64,000 bases of DNA from Mytilinidion resinicola (GCF_010093595.1 NW_022985442.1:1821656-1885655); one strand, 5' to 3'; shown: positions 45,558 through 58,101, numbered from the stretch's first letter. Notes: generated by a model from the sequence alone, not told the origin. Translations and numbers: made by a program.

Positions 45558-47474
45558 TCACACAATCCTATGAGCCCCGAAAATCCCCGGTATACCTCCA
45601 ACGAGCATTCCTGTGGACTCAAAATCGTACCCTTCATGATCCCGCTTCATGGCCTCAGAGCCCGCCCTACAGCCCGCTTCGCTCACGCACACACCCCTCA
45701 CCGTGTCTGTGTCACAGCACGTTCCAACCGCGCAAACATACCCGGGAAGACATTCGGAGCTTTTCTTACAGCTGGAGAGACTTGAGCATGTGGTGTCGCC
45801 ATCGAGGCAGACGCCACGGCCCTCGGCGACGATGCCGCAGATGCAGTTGTCTTCTTCAGGGCCACACTTGCCGAAAGCACCGCATAGCGAGCGACAGAAC
45901 TCTCTCGCGCAAAGGCCGTTGGTACACTCGGTGCCTGAGGCACACTAGGTAGGTATTAGTCCATACTTGCTATGTAAAGAATGGGACGGTCAGGATACAT
46001 ACCCTATTCCCGCATCCACCGCAATTGTTGTTATCGGTGAGAGGGTTGATGCAAGACCCGAAACAGAGGCGTGCATTGGGAGAACCTGTGGCGCAGGGAG
46101 ACGCGGGTGTCGATGTTTCGCTTGAAATGGAAGAGCTGATTCCAGTGCTGCTTGTATGAGGAGAGAGTGTGGTGCCGCTTAGTGTGGATGAGGAAACGCT
46201 ACTGCTCGAAATTGATGTTGATGGTGCCAAAGTGCTGGATGGAATAGAGCTAGACGTGAGGGATGTGGACGAGGGAACCGTGGAGGAGAGAGTCGTGGAT
46301 GAGAGCGCGGTACTGTTCAGGGCCGATGTCGACGACAGTGATGTTGAGAGTGATGTTGATAGAATGGAAGTGCTGTTCAGAACAGGTGTTGATGGTAGTG
46401 AGGCGCTGCTATTGCTCGGAAGTAACGTAGAAGAGACTGAAGAGTTTGCCGGGATTGATGTAGAGGAGAGCGTTAAGGTGCTATTCGTAGGCGTGATGAC
46501 GGTAGAGGGCGCAGTACCGCTAATCCCGGTTAGGATTAAACTTGTACTCGAAGCTGACGAGCTCGCCATGGAGCTATTGCTGAAATGACTCCAGGATCCG
46601 ATAGAGGAGCGTGTAGAAGAGGGCGTCTCGGAAGAAGAAGAGTTACTTGCGGAAGATTGGGGTAGTCCGGCTGTACCGCTTGTAGAGTGTGAATATCTCG
46701 TAGGCCCCGTCCCAGACATGGGTGAATTTAGAGAGGTTGAGTTTGGATATGGATATCCCGTACTTCTCGTCTCCCAGATAAGACTTGACGAAGTAGAAAT
46801 CACAGAAGTCGAATTCGGGTATCCCTTTGTCGTAGAGAAAGTGACAAATTGCGTCACTGTCTTGGATATCGTACTAGTTGTCGTCTATGCATTTAGATTA
46901 GCCTTTGAGCCTACACACTTGCACCCTGAGAGCTCGGAGAGACTTACGACGAACGAAGCAGTAGTCGTGGCAGCTGTTATCCCCAGACAAGAACATGCAC
47001 TAGAGTAGAGTGACAGATTGGAACACGCGCTGGTAGCATAGGCTGGGATAGGGTTGGTGCTGCTACTGGTAGTGAAATAACCGTATTGGGGTGCAGGATG
47101 CCGTTTGGCCCAACGAGCTTCCCCGATGAGCCGCGCTGCGGTGCCGGATATCCCTGAGGGGTATATAGTCACGGTTGAATCAACCGTTTTAGTGGTTTCT
47201 ACCACTCTGACACGAGATAGTCAGCAGTCATTCAAGCAATAGCAGGCTGGAGGATTCCTTTAAGAAAACATTTGACTTACATGGTTCCAACGGGGATGAC
47301 GGTGGTCATGAAGCTGATACAATCCCTTGTTCCCGTAGCGGGATGGTCATATCCTCTTCTAGTTCCATTTACCGCTCGAGCGCAGTTGTCTGCATGGCAA
47401 GCTGCTCTTTCCTCGATGACGGAGGCAAGACAAAGTGGAACGAATATCAGATGGGAAAGAAGTGACAGCCTCAT
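45558..47474 (-). CDS. Secreted Ser/Thr-rich protein with Cys-rich C-terminus
   Basis: Four exons: 47281-47474, 46948-47206, 46003-46884 and 45558-45944, all in phase, for 573 aa. MRLSLLSHLIFVPLCLASV is a clear signal peptide. The N-terminal region has paired Cys (CHADNCARA, SACSNLSLYSSACSCLG). Exon 3 is a mucin-like Ser/Thr stretch of about 230 residues, probably heavily O-glycosylated. It leads into CFGSCINPLTDNNNCGGCGN and across the intron to a domain with about 20 Cys (ASGTECTNGLCAREFCRSLC, KCGPEEDNCICG, SSLSSCKKSSECLPGYVC). This stalk-plus-Cys-head design is common in fungal wall proteins and adhesins. No GPI-anchor signal is obvious: the C-terminus (GGIPGIFGAHRIV) is only mildly hydrophobic. 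Specific function unknown. Confidence 0.88.
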
Positions 47475-49161
47475 GCTGATTAGCGATGGCGAGCGTGAAG
47501 TCCGGATACTCAGTAGTCTAGAGATATGGAACGTGGACAGGCTAGCCTTTTATAACTCACCGACAGCAACAAGTCAGTTATCAGCTGGTTTCCATTTTCC
47601 CGTTCTTCTAAAAGCCCTCGTCCAACTTGGCCTCGGGCTTCTACACAAGAAAGACTAGATGCCGCCACTTGTAGCCTTCGCCATACCAGGCGTTTGAATG
47701 TGCGAGCCTTCCGTAGGTGTCGTGGAGACAAATTGAAGCTCCTGAACGCCACGAGGCAAGCTCGAGAGCATACTCTAACGCGCCGAGTCGTTAAGGCGTA
47801 CTGTTATTTGATTTTGGTGGAGCAATCAAATTCGGAGTTACCTAATCATGGAACACTGCATATTTGGGCAGCTGCAGAGCGCCCATCGCGAAGAGGCTCT
47901 TCGAGCCGAGGGAAGATATGTCGTACATGAATGTGGTTTCCGGTGTCTGGAGGCTTGCGAGATAAGTTACACGGCAGCCTTAGTGATACCAGTAACCAGG
48001 TCGCATATCAGGTGTGTACAAACCGGCGGGGCATTGTCCTAAACCTATGAGGTATACCGGGGCTGAGAATGCGTTGGAAGCAACTTATATATGACGCTTA
48101 ACCTATACACCATTCAGCTTTTCTATTTGACCTCACTAAAGATAGGGTATGAAAGTAAGACTTACCTATAGGTTAAAAAAATGAGATGATCCAGCATCAC
48201 CATTTCGCCGAAGTTGGATCTAACGCAGAACATGTTCACCTATCACGAGCATGCATGAGGCGTCATCGCGTCTGACGTGTGTGCAATCCGCAAAGGGGCA
48301 GACACCCGTGATGTCGAACTGGCTGAATCTCCCCGTGTCCTGGGTAACCCATCTAACCAGAATTTCAGGTTGGACAAATGCCGACCAAATTGCCAATCAT
48401 TATTCGTTTGAGCGCATGTTCGTGTTCCAGTTGAGCAAGAGACCTTCCTTTCTACAATAGGGAAATCTGAACTGCGCTAAGCACAATCAAGGGCAGCCTT
48501 GTTCCAACTAATGAATGTACGTCGTTACTGTCTCCATGGGTAATGGGGTGACCGACAGGGATCCCGTGCTGAAGAGAGAGATATCGAGTGTTCTAGTTTG
48601 CTTCGTATACATTACCTATGGAGGCGTACATGAGGAGCGCACGGAGTATGACAGTTGTGACAGGAGTACGACGCCTATCACAATTGTCACTTGGTCGCCA
48701 GCGATTCTACGCGGCACTGATGGATGAAGCTCCAGAAGATACCGTGTGGTATTGATTCGGGTGCATGCGATAGGCAGCGTTTGGAAAATTAGTTTTTATT
48801 CATCTAGTAGAACTTTTATGATTGGAACTGGATTTATATCGCTCTGGAGCCAACTGGCACATAAATTCAATGCTTTTGCGTTTGACTTTGCACTGAAGAT
48901 GCCTTCGTAATGCGAGAATTCAAGCGGTGGCTAGAGTCGATCATATCGTAAGATCGGCTAACGATGCCGTAGAGATCAATGAGGATGCGACGAGGGTGAT
49001 GATGAAAAGGCAGCGAACAGACGACCAGTAGGGAGGTCCGCGGCCAAAGTCTGTGTACGAAGTACCAGTCCAATCTGTGCATCATAAGAGGTGATTATTT
49101 CTACATCATGAACGCTTGCAATGGTACCATAGGTAGTAAACAGTTTGGTCGGAACGTGATA
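47475..49161. other. Intergenic region between the secreted-protein and GPI18 genes
   Basis: I see no gene. Short ORFs such as 47694-47930 and 48251-48727 lack motifs and plausible introns. Confidence 0.45.
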
Positions 49162-50701
49162 CTACGCGGGAGGCAGAAAGTTCGCAAACAAACTGCCTTG
49201 CACAATAGCGTACATTATCATCCAGCGGATAAATACACGCGTGATCTTTGCTGGCTGCTGCTTTGATGCTTCAGATGTTGAACTATGAAAGAGCACTCTC
49301 GCGATGAAAAGATACCATATAGGATATCCTGAGGCTATACGGTTTATGATCTGGACGTGGAAATTCGTAAGAGCCATCAGAGCGAGTACTAGCTGGGGCA
49401 ACGCTAGACGACGGAGATAGCCACGCTCGACCTCGGTGGGATGTTGGTCTTCGCTAGGCTTTGGGATTATTCGTTCCACGGATCCAACGCTGGAACGTGA
49501 CTGAGGGTCAATCACTAGTGACTTTGGCTTGTTTTCGAGGCTTAAAATAGCGGATTGGACCATGACCCACAATAGAGGCGTTGCAATGAGGAAAAGGGGT
49601 ACGTTCGAGATGGTCCAGTAACGTAGAAATCCCACATTCCTAATAAGTTAGATCATAAAACGTTGTGTATCATTCGGCACTTACCAGTAGTGACTTTGAA
49701 CCCAGGAGTATATGCTCGGAACATACCTCAAGCACCAGGATCTCCCATACTTTGAGGACATATACGTTTGGCCGCAGTACTCATCGTAAGCTAGCCATTG
49801 CGGTCCGAAGAATCCGACGATAATCAGGGACCCAGCGACGGTGGTGGAAAGAAGTTTTCGAAAGTCATTCAAACTCAGGCTATAGCTCAGTAGTCTCGGT
49901 AGATGGGTGACGACGTCGTAAACGAAAATCAAACCGCTTAGTAGTCCATTGCCGCGAATTGAAGCAGCCATTGAAAACAATGCTCCTGATGCGATGATGT
50001 GGCATCCTCTAAGAGCACCCCACGAGTTTTGAGATTGGTCGCGTTGAGATTCGATATAGAGTAGCATTCCGGAAAAGTTGAGAAAGGAGAATAGAGCCTC
50101 TCCGTAGGGGGCAGACAAGAACAGACCAGCAGGCGTTACGATATGTAGAGACGCTGCCAAGAAAGCGCTTCTGTGTTCGTTCGCATCACTCTGCACTCGG
50201 ATGAAGAGACGATATAAGACTAGAACAGATAAGAGATGCGACACATGGGAGATAGCAATGCCTGCCCAGACATAGGTGTTGAAAGGCGCATTGTCGGCTT
50301 GTGGGGACACGACTGCATCGGTTAGTGCTTGGACTTGGATATGATATGAGAAACATCCTACTCTTAGCCAGATAACGTATGAGACGGGAAAACGCCCAGC
50401 TGAAAGCCCAGTCTTGCTCGTTCAAGTAACCCCTTTCAGCAGACTTTACAAAGTAGATTGCATCCCACCTCGTAAGCTTCAGTGCTAGCCGTTCACCCAG
50501 CACGTGGAAAATGGAGGACGCGTGTTTTTCGCCAGCACCTACAGCGCCAGCCCTTTGCAAGATGACGGTAGAAGTGTCATAGCCGGGGCCAGGACTAGCT
50601 ACCGCTACAACCAGCAGCAGCGCTTTCCACAGCAGAAATAGAAGAGCCAGGCTTTTGAGAGGGTGCTCCAGCGGCCGGGCATATGGGTTCCAGGTTGACA
50701 T
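49162..50701 (-). CDS. GPI18: GPI mannosyltransferase 2 (PIG-V/Gpi18)
   Basis: Gpi18 adds the second mannose to GPI-anchor precursors in the ER lumen. Three exons, 50362-50701, 49685-50312 and 49162-49639, join in phase 1 and 2 for 481 aa, the usual size. Family signatures are LALKLTRWDAIYFVKSAERG with the conserved D-x-[IV] region, YLNEQDWAFSWAFSRLI, PAGLFLSAPYGEALFSFLNF, SIRGNGLLSGL, FGPQWLAYDEYCGQ and PSIYSWVQSHYWNVGFLRYW. Many hydrophobic helices fit a multipass ER protein. An in-frame ATG at 50956 would add 85 basic residues with no family match; MSTWNPYARPLEHP at 50701 gives the expected short cytosolic start before helix 1. Confidence 0.95.
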
Positions 50702-51090
50702 TGCTACTATGTAAACATGGTCGAGATATGGGAAAAAGATGGCGAAGCGTGACTTGGGGAAAGGTACGAGCGGACGAAGGTGTCTGCCAAGCGTGACAAG
50801 GATTATGTATTGCGCTAGACCATGATGGGCTAGCTCGCTTTGCTCTTGGCGCGCACGCAAATAGGCGAATATCCTCCACCTAACTTTTCGCAGTCTGTTC
50901 CTGTTCACTTCGCCCATCGACAACCTAGACGGTAAGCTTCCACTTTGCATTTCCATCGTGCCCCGGCTATGCTGGACAGTGTCGATGTTGGCAATGGCTG
51001 AGCTTTAAGACTGGCAGCAATGCCGTCTTTGCTCTTAGAGATTCAGAACATAGCGCATGCTAATTCTGTTCTCAATGACAGCCCTCGAAC
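50702..51090. promoter_or_regulatory. Divergent GPI18-RPL8 promoter region
   Basis: A 389-bp gap separates the GPI18 start codon (-) from the RPL8 start codon (+), so both promoters must lie within it or overlap transcribed leaders. I could not pick out a specific element with confidence. Confidence 0.6.
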
Positions 51091-52034
51091 ATGCCTCCAA
51101 AAGGGAAGAAAGCAGCCCCAGCGCCTTTTCCGCAAGGAAAGGCGGGCGCGAAGAAGCCGGCCAAGGTTCGTACTCACTTCCCGCTGCCGTCTTGCTAATC
51201 ATACTCACAAATGGCAGAACCCCCTCATCGAGAAGCGACCGCGCAACTATGGCATCGGCCAGGATATCCAGCCCAAGCGCAACTTGAGCCGCATGGTGCG
51301 ATGGCCGTACGTCGAATTCTTATCGCTGTTCACTTCAGAGTATCTATCTAACGCCGAACAGCGCATACGTCCGCCTCCAACGCCAGCGCAAGATCCTCAA
51401 CCTCCGTCTTAAGGTCCCCCCGAGTTTGGCGCAGTTCCAGCACGTCCTGGACAGAAATACCGCCACCCAGGCATTCAAGCTCCTGAACAAGTACCGCCCC
51501 GAGACCAAGCCCGAGAAGAAGGAGCGTTTGACAAAGGAGGCCACCGCCATCAGCAACGGACAGAAGAAGGAGGATGTCAGCAAGAAGCCCTACACTGTCA
51601 AGTATGGCTTGAACCACGTCGTCGGCCTGGTCGAGAACAAGAAGGCCTCGTTGGTGCTGATCCCCAACGACGTCGACCCCATTGAGTTGGTGGTCTTCCT
51701 CCCAGCTCTGTGCAGGAAGATGGGTGTGCCTTATGCCATAGTCAAGGGCAAGGCCAGGCTCGGAACGGTTGTGCACCAGAAGGTAGGCTGTCACGCTCAA
51801 AACTGTTAAGTGCGATGCTAATCCGCTGCTTAGACTGCTGCTGTCCTCGCACTCACCGAGGTCCGATCAGAGGACAAGTCGGAGTTCTCCAAGCTCGTCT
51901 CCGCTGTCAAGGATGGCTACCTTGAGAAGCACGCGGAGACCAACCGCCACTGGGGAGGAGGTATCATGGGTGCCAAGGCCAATGCTCGCATGGACAAGCG
52001 CAGGAAGGCTCTGGAGAGCGCCATCAAGATCTAG
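51091..52034 (+). CDS. RPL8: 60S ribosomal protein eL8 (L7a/L8)
   Basis: Four exons: 51091-51165, 51218-51306, 51362-51782 and 51834-52034, phases 0, 2 and 0, for 261 aa (yeast eL8 is about 256). The N-terminus is [20 protein letters not shown], basic as expected. Conserved blocks are [100 protein letters not shown] and [20 protein letters not shown]. The central part is the L7Ae/eL8-type RNA-binding fold that contacts 25S and 5.8S rRNA in the large subunit. Introns in the first codons are typical of fungal ribosomal-protein genes. Confidence 0.98.
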
Positions 52035-52523
52035 TGGGTCTGCGGTGGTAATGACTGTGAACACGGCATTCTGGGTGTCTTTCTGTGGATATAGCGGGCG
52101 TTGAAAACTCCAATAAGATCCTGCCTTTTTACGGCCCCACTTCAAAGACTCCATGGCATCTTACAAAGTACGAATACCATGGGAGAAATCAAGCCTATAT
52201 CCAACCCAGTCATCCAAGCCTCCATAACAGAATCTAGTGAGATGCATAAGCACTATGACCGCTGTGATTTGAGATGTACCGTGACCCCTCTGCCCCTCGC
52301 TCGTCATTGCGCTTGGCAGCGCCTATCAGATCATGTCGCCTTGGAAAAGGCTGGCTGCACGGCCATTCGGCGGCAAGCAGCGGTCTTAAGAAAACTGCAA
52401 GGCTTTTTTTGAGTATACTCACCACCGACATGCCATATCGCCGCATACTAACATTTGCGCAGGAGTCGGCGCTACTTATACTGAAGCTTGCCCCGCAGCC
52501 ACCGTGAGAAGCAAATCACACCC
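52035..52523. other. Intergenic region between RPL8 and the cyclodeaminase-family gene
   Basis: It holds the 3' flank of RPL8 and the promoter of the next gene. ORFs here are short and without motifs. Confidence 0.45.
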
Positions 52524-53915
52524 ATGCCTCTTACCATCCTGACCGACGCGGACGTCCGCGCACTCCTCCATTCCCTCACGAAGCAAGATATTCTAGACCT
52601 GCAACAGTCGCTTGCTGACGCGCTCCACTACTACTCCACTTCCACAGAGGACGACGGCAATGGCTGTTGTTCCTCGTATCAGCCCATTCGGACTGCCCTC
52701 AAGCGGACCGATGGACAGACGACGCTCCTCATGCCAGCCAGCAGCAATAACGGGGTGGGAGTGAAGATAGTAACATTGTCCGAACCAGTCAACAAATCAT
52801 CGCCTGTAGCCTCCTTCGACGCGCTCTCGCTATCTTCCGCACGCACAGCGTCCACGAGCTCTTCAACAACCGCCTTCGATGTGCCCCCCGACTCGGTTGC
52901 CAGTAGCCAAAGCACTACCCCTCGAGGATCTCTCACGCTGATGGACAAGGAGGGCTCACCGCGGGCACTCATAAATGCCGAAGAAATCACAGCCTTCCGC
53001 ACAGCATTAGCGTCGACCATGCTGTTCAAGAAGCGGAAAAACGTCCACGACCTGACAGTATTTGGGGCTGGCAAGCAGGCATACTGGCACATACGGCTGG
53101 CACTTCTACTCCGCGGCCCTGAAATACACCACCTGAGCATCATCAACCGCAGCTTCGATAGCGCGCACAGGCTCATAGAGAAGCTATATAAGCCCTTCGA
53201 CGAGCCTGTGGTATTTCCAACTCTAACCGTCCCGACTGCCGAGATTTCAGATCTGTCACGGCCGAAGATCGCCATCATAACGCCATCGCACACCGAGTAC
53301 GGCCGTCTTCTCAAATCGACTATCCGCGCTTCCTCTGCAATCTTCTGCACTACGCCTTCACTCGAGCCGCTCTTCCCAGCATCATACCTGACGAGCACGG
53401 AGGGCCGCAAGAAGGGCAGGTATATTGCCGCCATCGGGTCATACAAACCGCACATGGTGGAACTGCACCCTGATATCCTTCGTCAAGCCGTTGGACCACA
53501 GCATAGTAACCACCACCATAAACATGCACAGCAAGGCGGGGCGATCGTCGTAGACAGTGTCGAGGCTTGTCTAAAAGAGGCGGGCGAGATTATCCAGGCT
53601 GGGTTAGGTGGACGCGAGGTGGTCGAAATTGGGGAGCTGCTGATGCTGAAGCGCGATGCGGACAGGAGACGGCAAGAGGCGCAACAGTCGACTGATGATC
53701 TTGATAAGAGTGGTGTGGAGCTCGGGAGCGGTAAGAAGAGAAAAGGCGCGGAGGGGAAGGAACATGCTGCGGGAAAAGGGTTAACGGAATGGCTGCAGAG
53801 GGGCAATGTCATATATAAAAGCGTGGGGCTAGGCCTGATGGATGTGGTTGTCGGAGAAGATCTCGTCAGACTGGCAGATGAAAGAGGACTGGGAACTAGA
53901 ATCGAGAATTTCTAA
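52524..53915 (+). CDS. Ornithine cyclodeaminase / mu-crystallin family protein
   Basis: Single exon, 463 aa, from ATG at 52524 (MPLTILTDADVRALLHSLTK). The family includes ornithine cyclodeaminase, which converts ornithine to proline with NAD, and NADPH-dependent ketimine reductases. DGQTTLLMPASSN is the substrate-loop region. ALINAEEITAFRTALASTML precedes the Rossmann loop HDLTVFGAGKQAYWHIRLAL. Later come LSIINRSFDSAHRL, IGSYKPHMVELHPDIL and VVDSVEACLKEAGEI, followed by VIYKSVGLGLMDVV, all in family order. Insertions of Ser-rich (residues 100-140) and Lys/Glu-rich (about 400) low-complexity sequence make it longer than bacterial members (about 330-350 aa), which is usual in ascomycetes. The reaction in this organism is not deducible. 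An upstream in-frame codon at 52488 is not ATG. Confidence 0.9.
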   Translation: MPLTILTDADVRALLHSLTKQDILDLQQSLADALHYYSTSTEDDGNGCCSSYQPIRTALKRTDGQTTLLMPASSNNGVGVKIVTLSEPVNKSSPVASFDALSLSSARTASTSSSTTAFDVPPDSVASSQSTTPRGSLTLMDKEGSPRALINAEEITAFRTALASTMLFKKRKNVHDLTVFGAGKQAYWHIRLALLLRGPEIHHLSIINRSFDSAHRLIEKLYKPFDEPVVFPTLTVPTAEISDLSRPKIAIITPSHTEYGRLLKSTIRASSAIFCTTPSLEPLFPASYLTSTEGRKKGRYIAAIGSYKPHMVELHPDILRQAVGPQHSNHHHKHAQQGGAIVVDSVEACLKEAGEIIQAGLGGREVVEIGELLMLKRDADRRRQEAQQSTDDLDKSGVELGSGKKRKGAEGKEHAAGKGLTEWLQRGNVIYKSVGLGLMDVVVGEDLVRLADERGLGTRIENF

Positions 53916-55073
53916 ATATGTGTAGAGGAGTTGGAGGCATTTTAAGTTCAAGGTTTGCCACAGGTAAGTTAACCGAACCGCCCCAATTAGACTCGTAATC
54001 CAATTTAATTAAGACTTCGGGCGTTTCGAGGCAGACTATAAACTATCGAACACCCGAAATTTAGTCCCCCAGCGCACATATCTCACCAATCCAGGTATTT
54101 TTTCGTTGTAGATAGAGGCCAGACGAGAAATAAGGGTCAATAAAGAAAGCTGGACTCAACAACAAGACAACTTTCTCAAACGCTGGAGTTATCCGAGGTC
54201 CCCCAGGAAATATCTCGAGTTCAACTTGAGATTGTATCTTGCACGCCTTGGGAATCATATGAAGTGTTCTACCAGTTTTACACGTGTTTCAGTAGCTTGA
54301 ATATCCCCTGGTTTGAACAGTCAGCTCGAATCTAGCAATGTAAAGCTGCACACTTCGAATATGACCGGGCGAAATTAACGAAATTAATTTCATACAAGAG
54401 GGTGGAAGTCTTGCTGAGGTTGAGGGGACGGTAGCACGTGCGGAGTGCTGTTGTCACGTGGCATGCATGCTCTGAAATTTCTTATAATTATAAAGGGGGT
54501 TCTACTGCGATTTCTTGTCTTTATTGGCTGGCTCTTACTTCTTGGGCGCAAAATGATAACCTTAAAAGACGAATGGCTGGAGCTGACTGAAAAGGGTGGA
54601 GTAAAACTTCAAAAGCAGTTACTAATAGGAGAGAAACAGGGACTCGATGGACAACCGGCAAGAACCTATAACAGGACATAAATGCAGTAACACTATTTTA
54701 GATTTCTGCCTTTTTTCTTCTTATATCTAAACCTTTATATAGAAGTGCAGGAATAATAATATTAAAAACTTAACTACGCTAACAGTTATATCCTATAGTA
54801 ATACGGCTATAGCACTTTTAGTATACGCGCGTCCAGTTCTAACGTGTGTATAGGTATATTTTATTTAATAAAAACGTCTTCTAGAGCTAAGTTGCTGTCT
54901 CTAAGCTAAATAGGAAGCCGTTGTTACTAGAATACATTCTTAATATTTGCGGTAAACCTTAGTCTTATAAAGTAATAGTTCTTTAAAATAGCTAGATATT
55001 TAGATTCTAGTCTCTAATCTAGCTTATTAGCTTATTAGCTTAAAATAAAGGGAAATAAGTATTTATATTAATT
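53916..55073. other. Transition from gene-bearing to AT-rich transposon DNA
   Basis: Composition changes from mixed to strongly AT-rich at about 54.7 kb. Small ORFs at 54061-54258 (-) and 54445-54681 (+) have no recognised family. Confidence 0.5.
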
Positions 55074-55185
55074 AGGGCGCTGCTAAATGTACACCCTATA
55101 TTTACTCGGTGTACACCCCTTTTCTACTCCGTATACACCCTTCTTACGTCTGATTTTCTGATTGGTCCGGAGGAGTGCTCCGGGG
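55074..55185 (+). repeat. Left terminal inverted repeat of MULE 1
   Basis: Matches the reverse complement of 58211-58322 with few differences. ACACCC boxes are at 55091, 55113 and 55135, exactly 22 bp apart. Confidence 0.88.
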
Positions 55186-55304
55186 CCTCCGATTCGCTCG
55201 CTTACGTTTCTCACTAATTCCAAATGCTCTCTCCAAGTGCGGCGTGGCCACAAAGCATTACATCCTGATCCTTAACTTCCTTAATACACTTACCATAGCC
55301 CTTA

Positions 55305-57786
55305 AACCACCACCGCCACGGTCCTACTATACGCTAGATAAAGCCGAGGAAGTGCTTAGAGAGCATGCAAAGGCGCAGGGCTACGGGCTTATTAAGTTCC
55401 GTTCAAAACCAGATAGAAAGACGAAGGAAACGAGGAAAATATGGTACCGATGCTGCTTTAGAGGCACCAGAGAGTCTCATGCACGCGTGCGCAGTATGTC
55501 TACTAACAAAGTAGACTGTAAGATAAGCAGTACGCTTACTCGGCAGCCTCCTGGAGTTAATGGCTCACGTGTTTAGCTATAGGAGACGGTGGAGGAAGCT
55601 CACAACAATTACAACGCTATGCTCAAACCTACGGCAGCCGCCTGTAATAGGAAGCGCTCGGCATCCACAAATACCCTTATTCGAATGGATGCATTAAGCG
55701 GAACAAAGCCTAATAAGATGTATACAAAGCTGTTGAAGAAAGGGGTTACTATCACGGCGCACAACATCACCAATAAGCGCACCCGGTATAGGAACGAGCT
55801 TCTCGGCGGCCTCACGCCTATCCAGGCGCTCCTCTATACGTTAGAAACCTCTACATTCCCGGCACCTAACGGCCGTGATAGGAAGTATGTATATAACTTT
55901 ACAAAAGATAAGCAGAACTAAATTAAACACCTCTTCTTTGCCCATCCGGATTCTATCGAGATCCTACGGGCTAATCACAACGTTATTCTATTGGATTGCA
56001 CCTATAAAACCAATAGATTTGGTATGCCCTTCCTGCATATTACCGGCGTCACGTGTACTAGCAACAACTTCGAAATTGCCTATTATTTCCTGCTAAAAGA
56101 GAAGGAGGCGAACTACAACTGGGCAGTACTGCAGCTCTTCGAGCTCTTTAAGCGCTATTCTCTTATTCCACGCGTTTTCTTAACGGATAAAGAACAAGCT
56201 CTAAGGAACACACTACGTCAACAATAGCCTACGGTCGCGCGCCTCCTCTGTGTATAGCACATTAAAAAGAATATCATCACCAAACTAGCTAAGGTGTACA
56301 AGGAGGAACCTACATACGCCGCAGGCAGCGCGCCACCTGCGCCTACATCAGATAAAGAGAAGAAAGCTATTTAGAAGAAGGAATAGGAGAAAAGGGGGCA
56401 GTTCCTTACCCGTTGGACCGCCACAATAAAGCTGGAAGTTATAGCTTAATTTAATAAGGCTTAGAAGAAGCTACTTAACAACTATAAGGAGCGCCCTAAC
56501 CTGGTAATATATATAGAGAATAAGTGGTGGCTATGCAGGTGGAATTAGGCCACCTGCTACACCCGTAAGGTGCGGCACTTTAGTACTACGTAAGTGATTT
56601 TTCTTAACACTAAAACGTCTAAATTTAATACCTAAACTTTGCACGGGGTCTACGTATATGCTGAACAGGCAGCGCTAAAGAGGACAAGAGCATAGCTTAA
56701 AGAATAACTAAGAAACAAGGAAGTAGCAGAGATATATAATGCTGATTTGATTTCTTACAAAGTTATATCGCGAAATAAGGGCTTGCACGGCCTACTTAAG
56801 GGCTTCCTTCAGGTGTTAACTGGCTATCTATTTAACGTTCTCCTTAATATACAGAACCTTATCCTTAACTCCAGGTCTAAGTTTAAAGATAAGATAGCTA
56901 GATATTACGCCTATACTCCGCATAATGTTAAAGAACCCGAATTCCGTAACCTATATTAAAAGGTAACGCCGCAGGCGCTTATTTTCCTTAAGAAGCAGCT
57001 CTAAAAGGCCAAATCGAATAAATATAACCCACTTAATTATACTTAAACGTTTAAGTCTATCTATAGCATTCCGTGTGCGCATAAACTGCACAATCCTCTA
57101 CACCGAGCGCTTGCAAATTGGCTAGATCCGGTGCTCTATATACAACCGGAAGAGATAGATTACTATTAGTAGTTTGTTCGGCTAGGAGGATATTAGCTAG
57201 CTATTCCTTTTAGGCCTTTTAAGGATGTAAAGGATCCTGCTGTTATTAAGCGCCGGCGCGGCCGGCCTACTATTGCGAGGAGAGGCCATTATACGTACAA
57301 TAATACGCAGCGAGAGCTATTAAGATTTAAGATTGCTACAGGCACAGGTGCGGCAGCTAGACCTACAGGTATACCTACAGGACGCACGCCGACAGTTCCA
57401 CCGCCAGGACCGCCTATTTTCATAGCCCCCCGTCCAGCTCCTGTCGCTCAGAGTGCTCCTCAGTCGGCCGCTACACCAGCTATCACGGAATTCAACGATT
57501 TGCTCACTAATCCGCCCGAGTTTAAGCATGCAGTAATACCTAGGCCCCCCCCTACTGCCGCACCTACGCCCGCACCTACTACTGCATCTACTGCTGCACC
57601 TAAGAAGCGTGGCCGGCCGCCTGGTGCAAAGGATAAGGCACCTAGGAAGAAGGCAGCACCACGGAAAGGGGCTGCGCAGCGTCATAATAGCGCTCATCCT
57701 AAGCCTCAGCCAGCTCCTCAGCCTCAGCTAGCTCCTCAGCCTCAGGCAGCGCCAGCGCTGCTTCCTTATAAGGAGCTCCAACGTTA
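55305..57786 (+). pseudogene. MULE transposase with FAR1-like domain and AT-hook, decayed
   Basis: Broken by many TAG/TAA codons, most at positions expected to have been CAG or CAA. The order of pieces is clear. A FAR1-like zinc-binding start (LDKAEEVLREHAKAQGYGLI, IWYRCCFRG) runs to EEAHNNYN. A helical region (TKLLKKGVTITAHNITNKRT, then GGLTPIQALLYTLE) follows. The MULE transposase core reads NHNVILLDCTYKTNRFGMPF, ANYNWAVLQLFELFKRYSLI and PRVFLTDKEQALRNTL; D of LLDCTYKTN and D of LTDKEQ are likely catalytic acids. The C-terminus carries an AT-hook-like KKRGRPPGAKDK in a Pro/Ala/Gln-rich tail ending near 57786. Family knowledge: MULE transposases cut and paste with long TIRs and 8-10 bp target duplications. 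It is not functional as it stands. Confidence 0.85.
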
Positions 57787-58029
57787 GATGGCATTATACG
57801 AGCAGTATATAGAGGGGTTAATGGATCAGGATAGCCAGGAAGGCGCGGCGGCGATGTAGGGGGGCCAGGTTTGATGCAGAGAGGTCGTAATAAGGTGAGG
57901 ATTTAACTGTTTTAGCATGCTTATAGGCACGTAGGCACGTAGGTAGCAATACAACGGCCTATATACACTGTAGGAAACGGGAAGTATGCATAGTAAAACG
58001 GGTATACTGCACAGCCTTGCCATAAGTAG

Positions 58030-58101
58030 CCTCACGTACGGCCTTACGTACGGCCTTATATACGGCCTCACGTACGGCCTCACGTGAGGCCTTACGTGTA
58101 G
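58030..58101 (+). repeat. 12-bp subterminal tandem repeat of MULE 1
   Basis: Six consecutive 12-mers of the form CCTNACGTACGG, with variants, at 58030, 58042, 58054, 58066, 58078 and 58090. The fifth, CCTCACGTGAGG, is a perfect palindrome. It lies about 220 bp inside the right end. Confidence 0.9.

Noticed and set aside
54061..54258. 65-codon minus-strand ORF (FPGGPRITPAFEKVVLLL)
   Set aside because: It could be a fragment of something older, but there is no family match and no plausible neighbouring exons.
58025..58101. Possible CRISPR-like or short regularly spaced repeat
   Set aside because: Units are contiguous 12-mers without spacers, and the host is a fungus.
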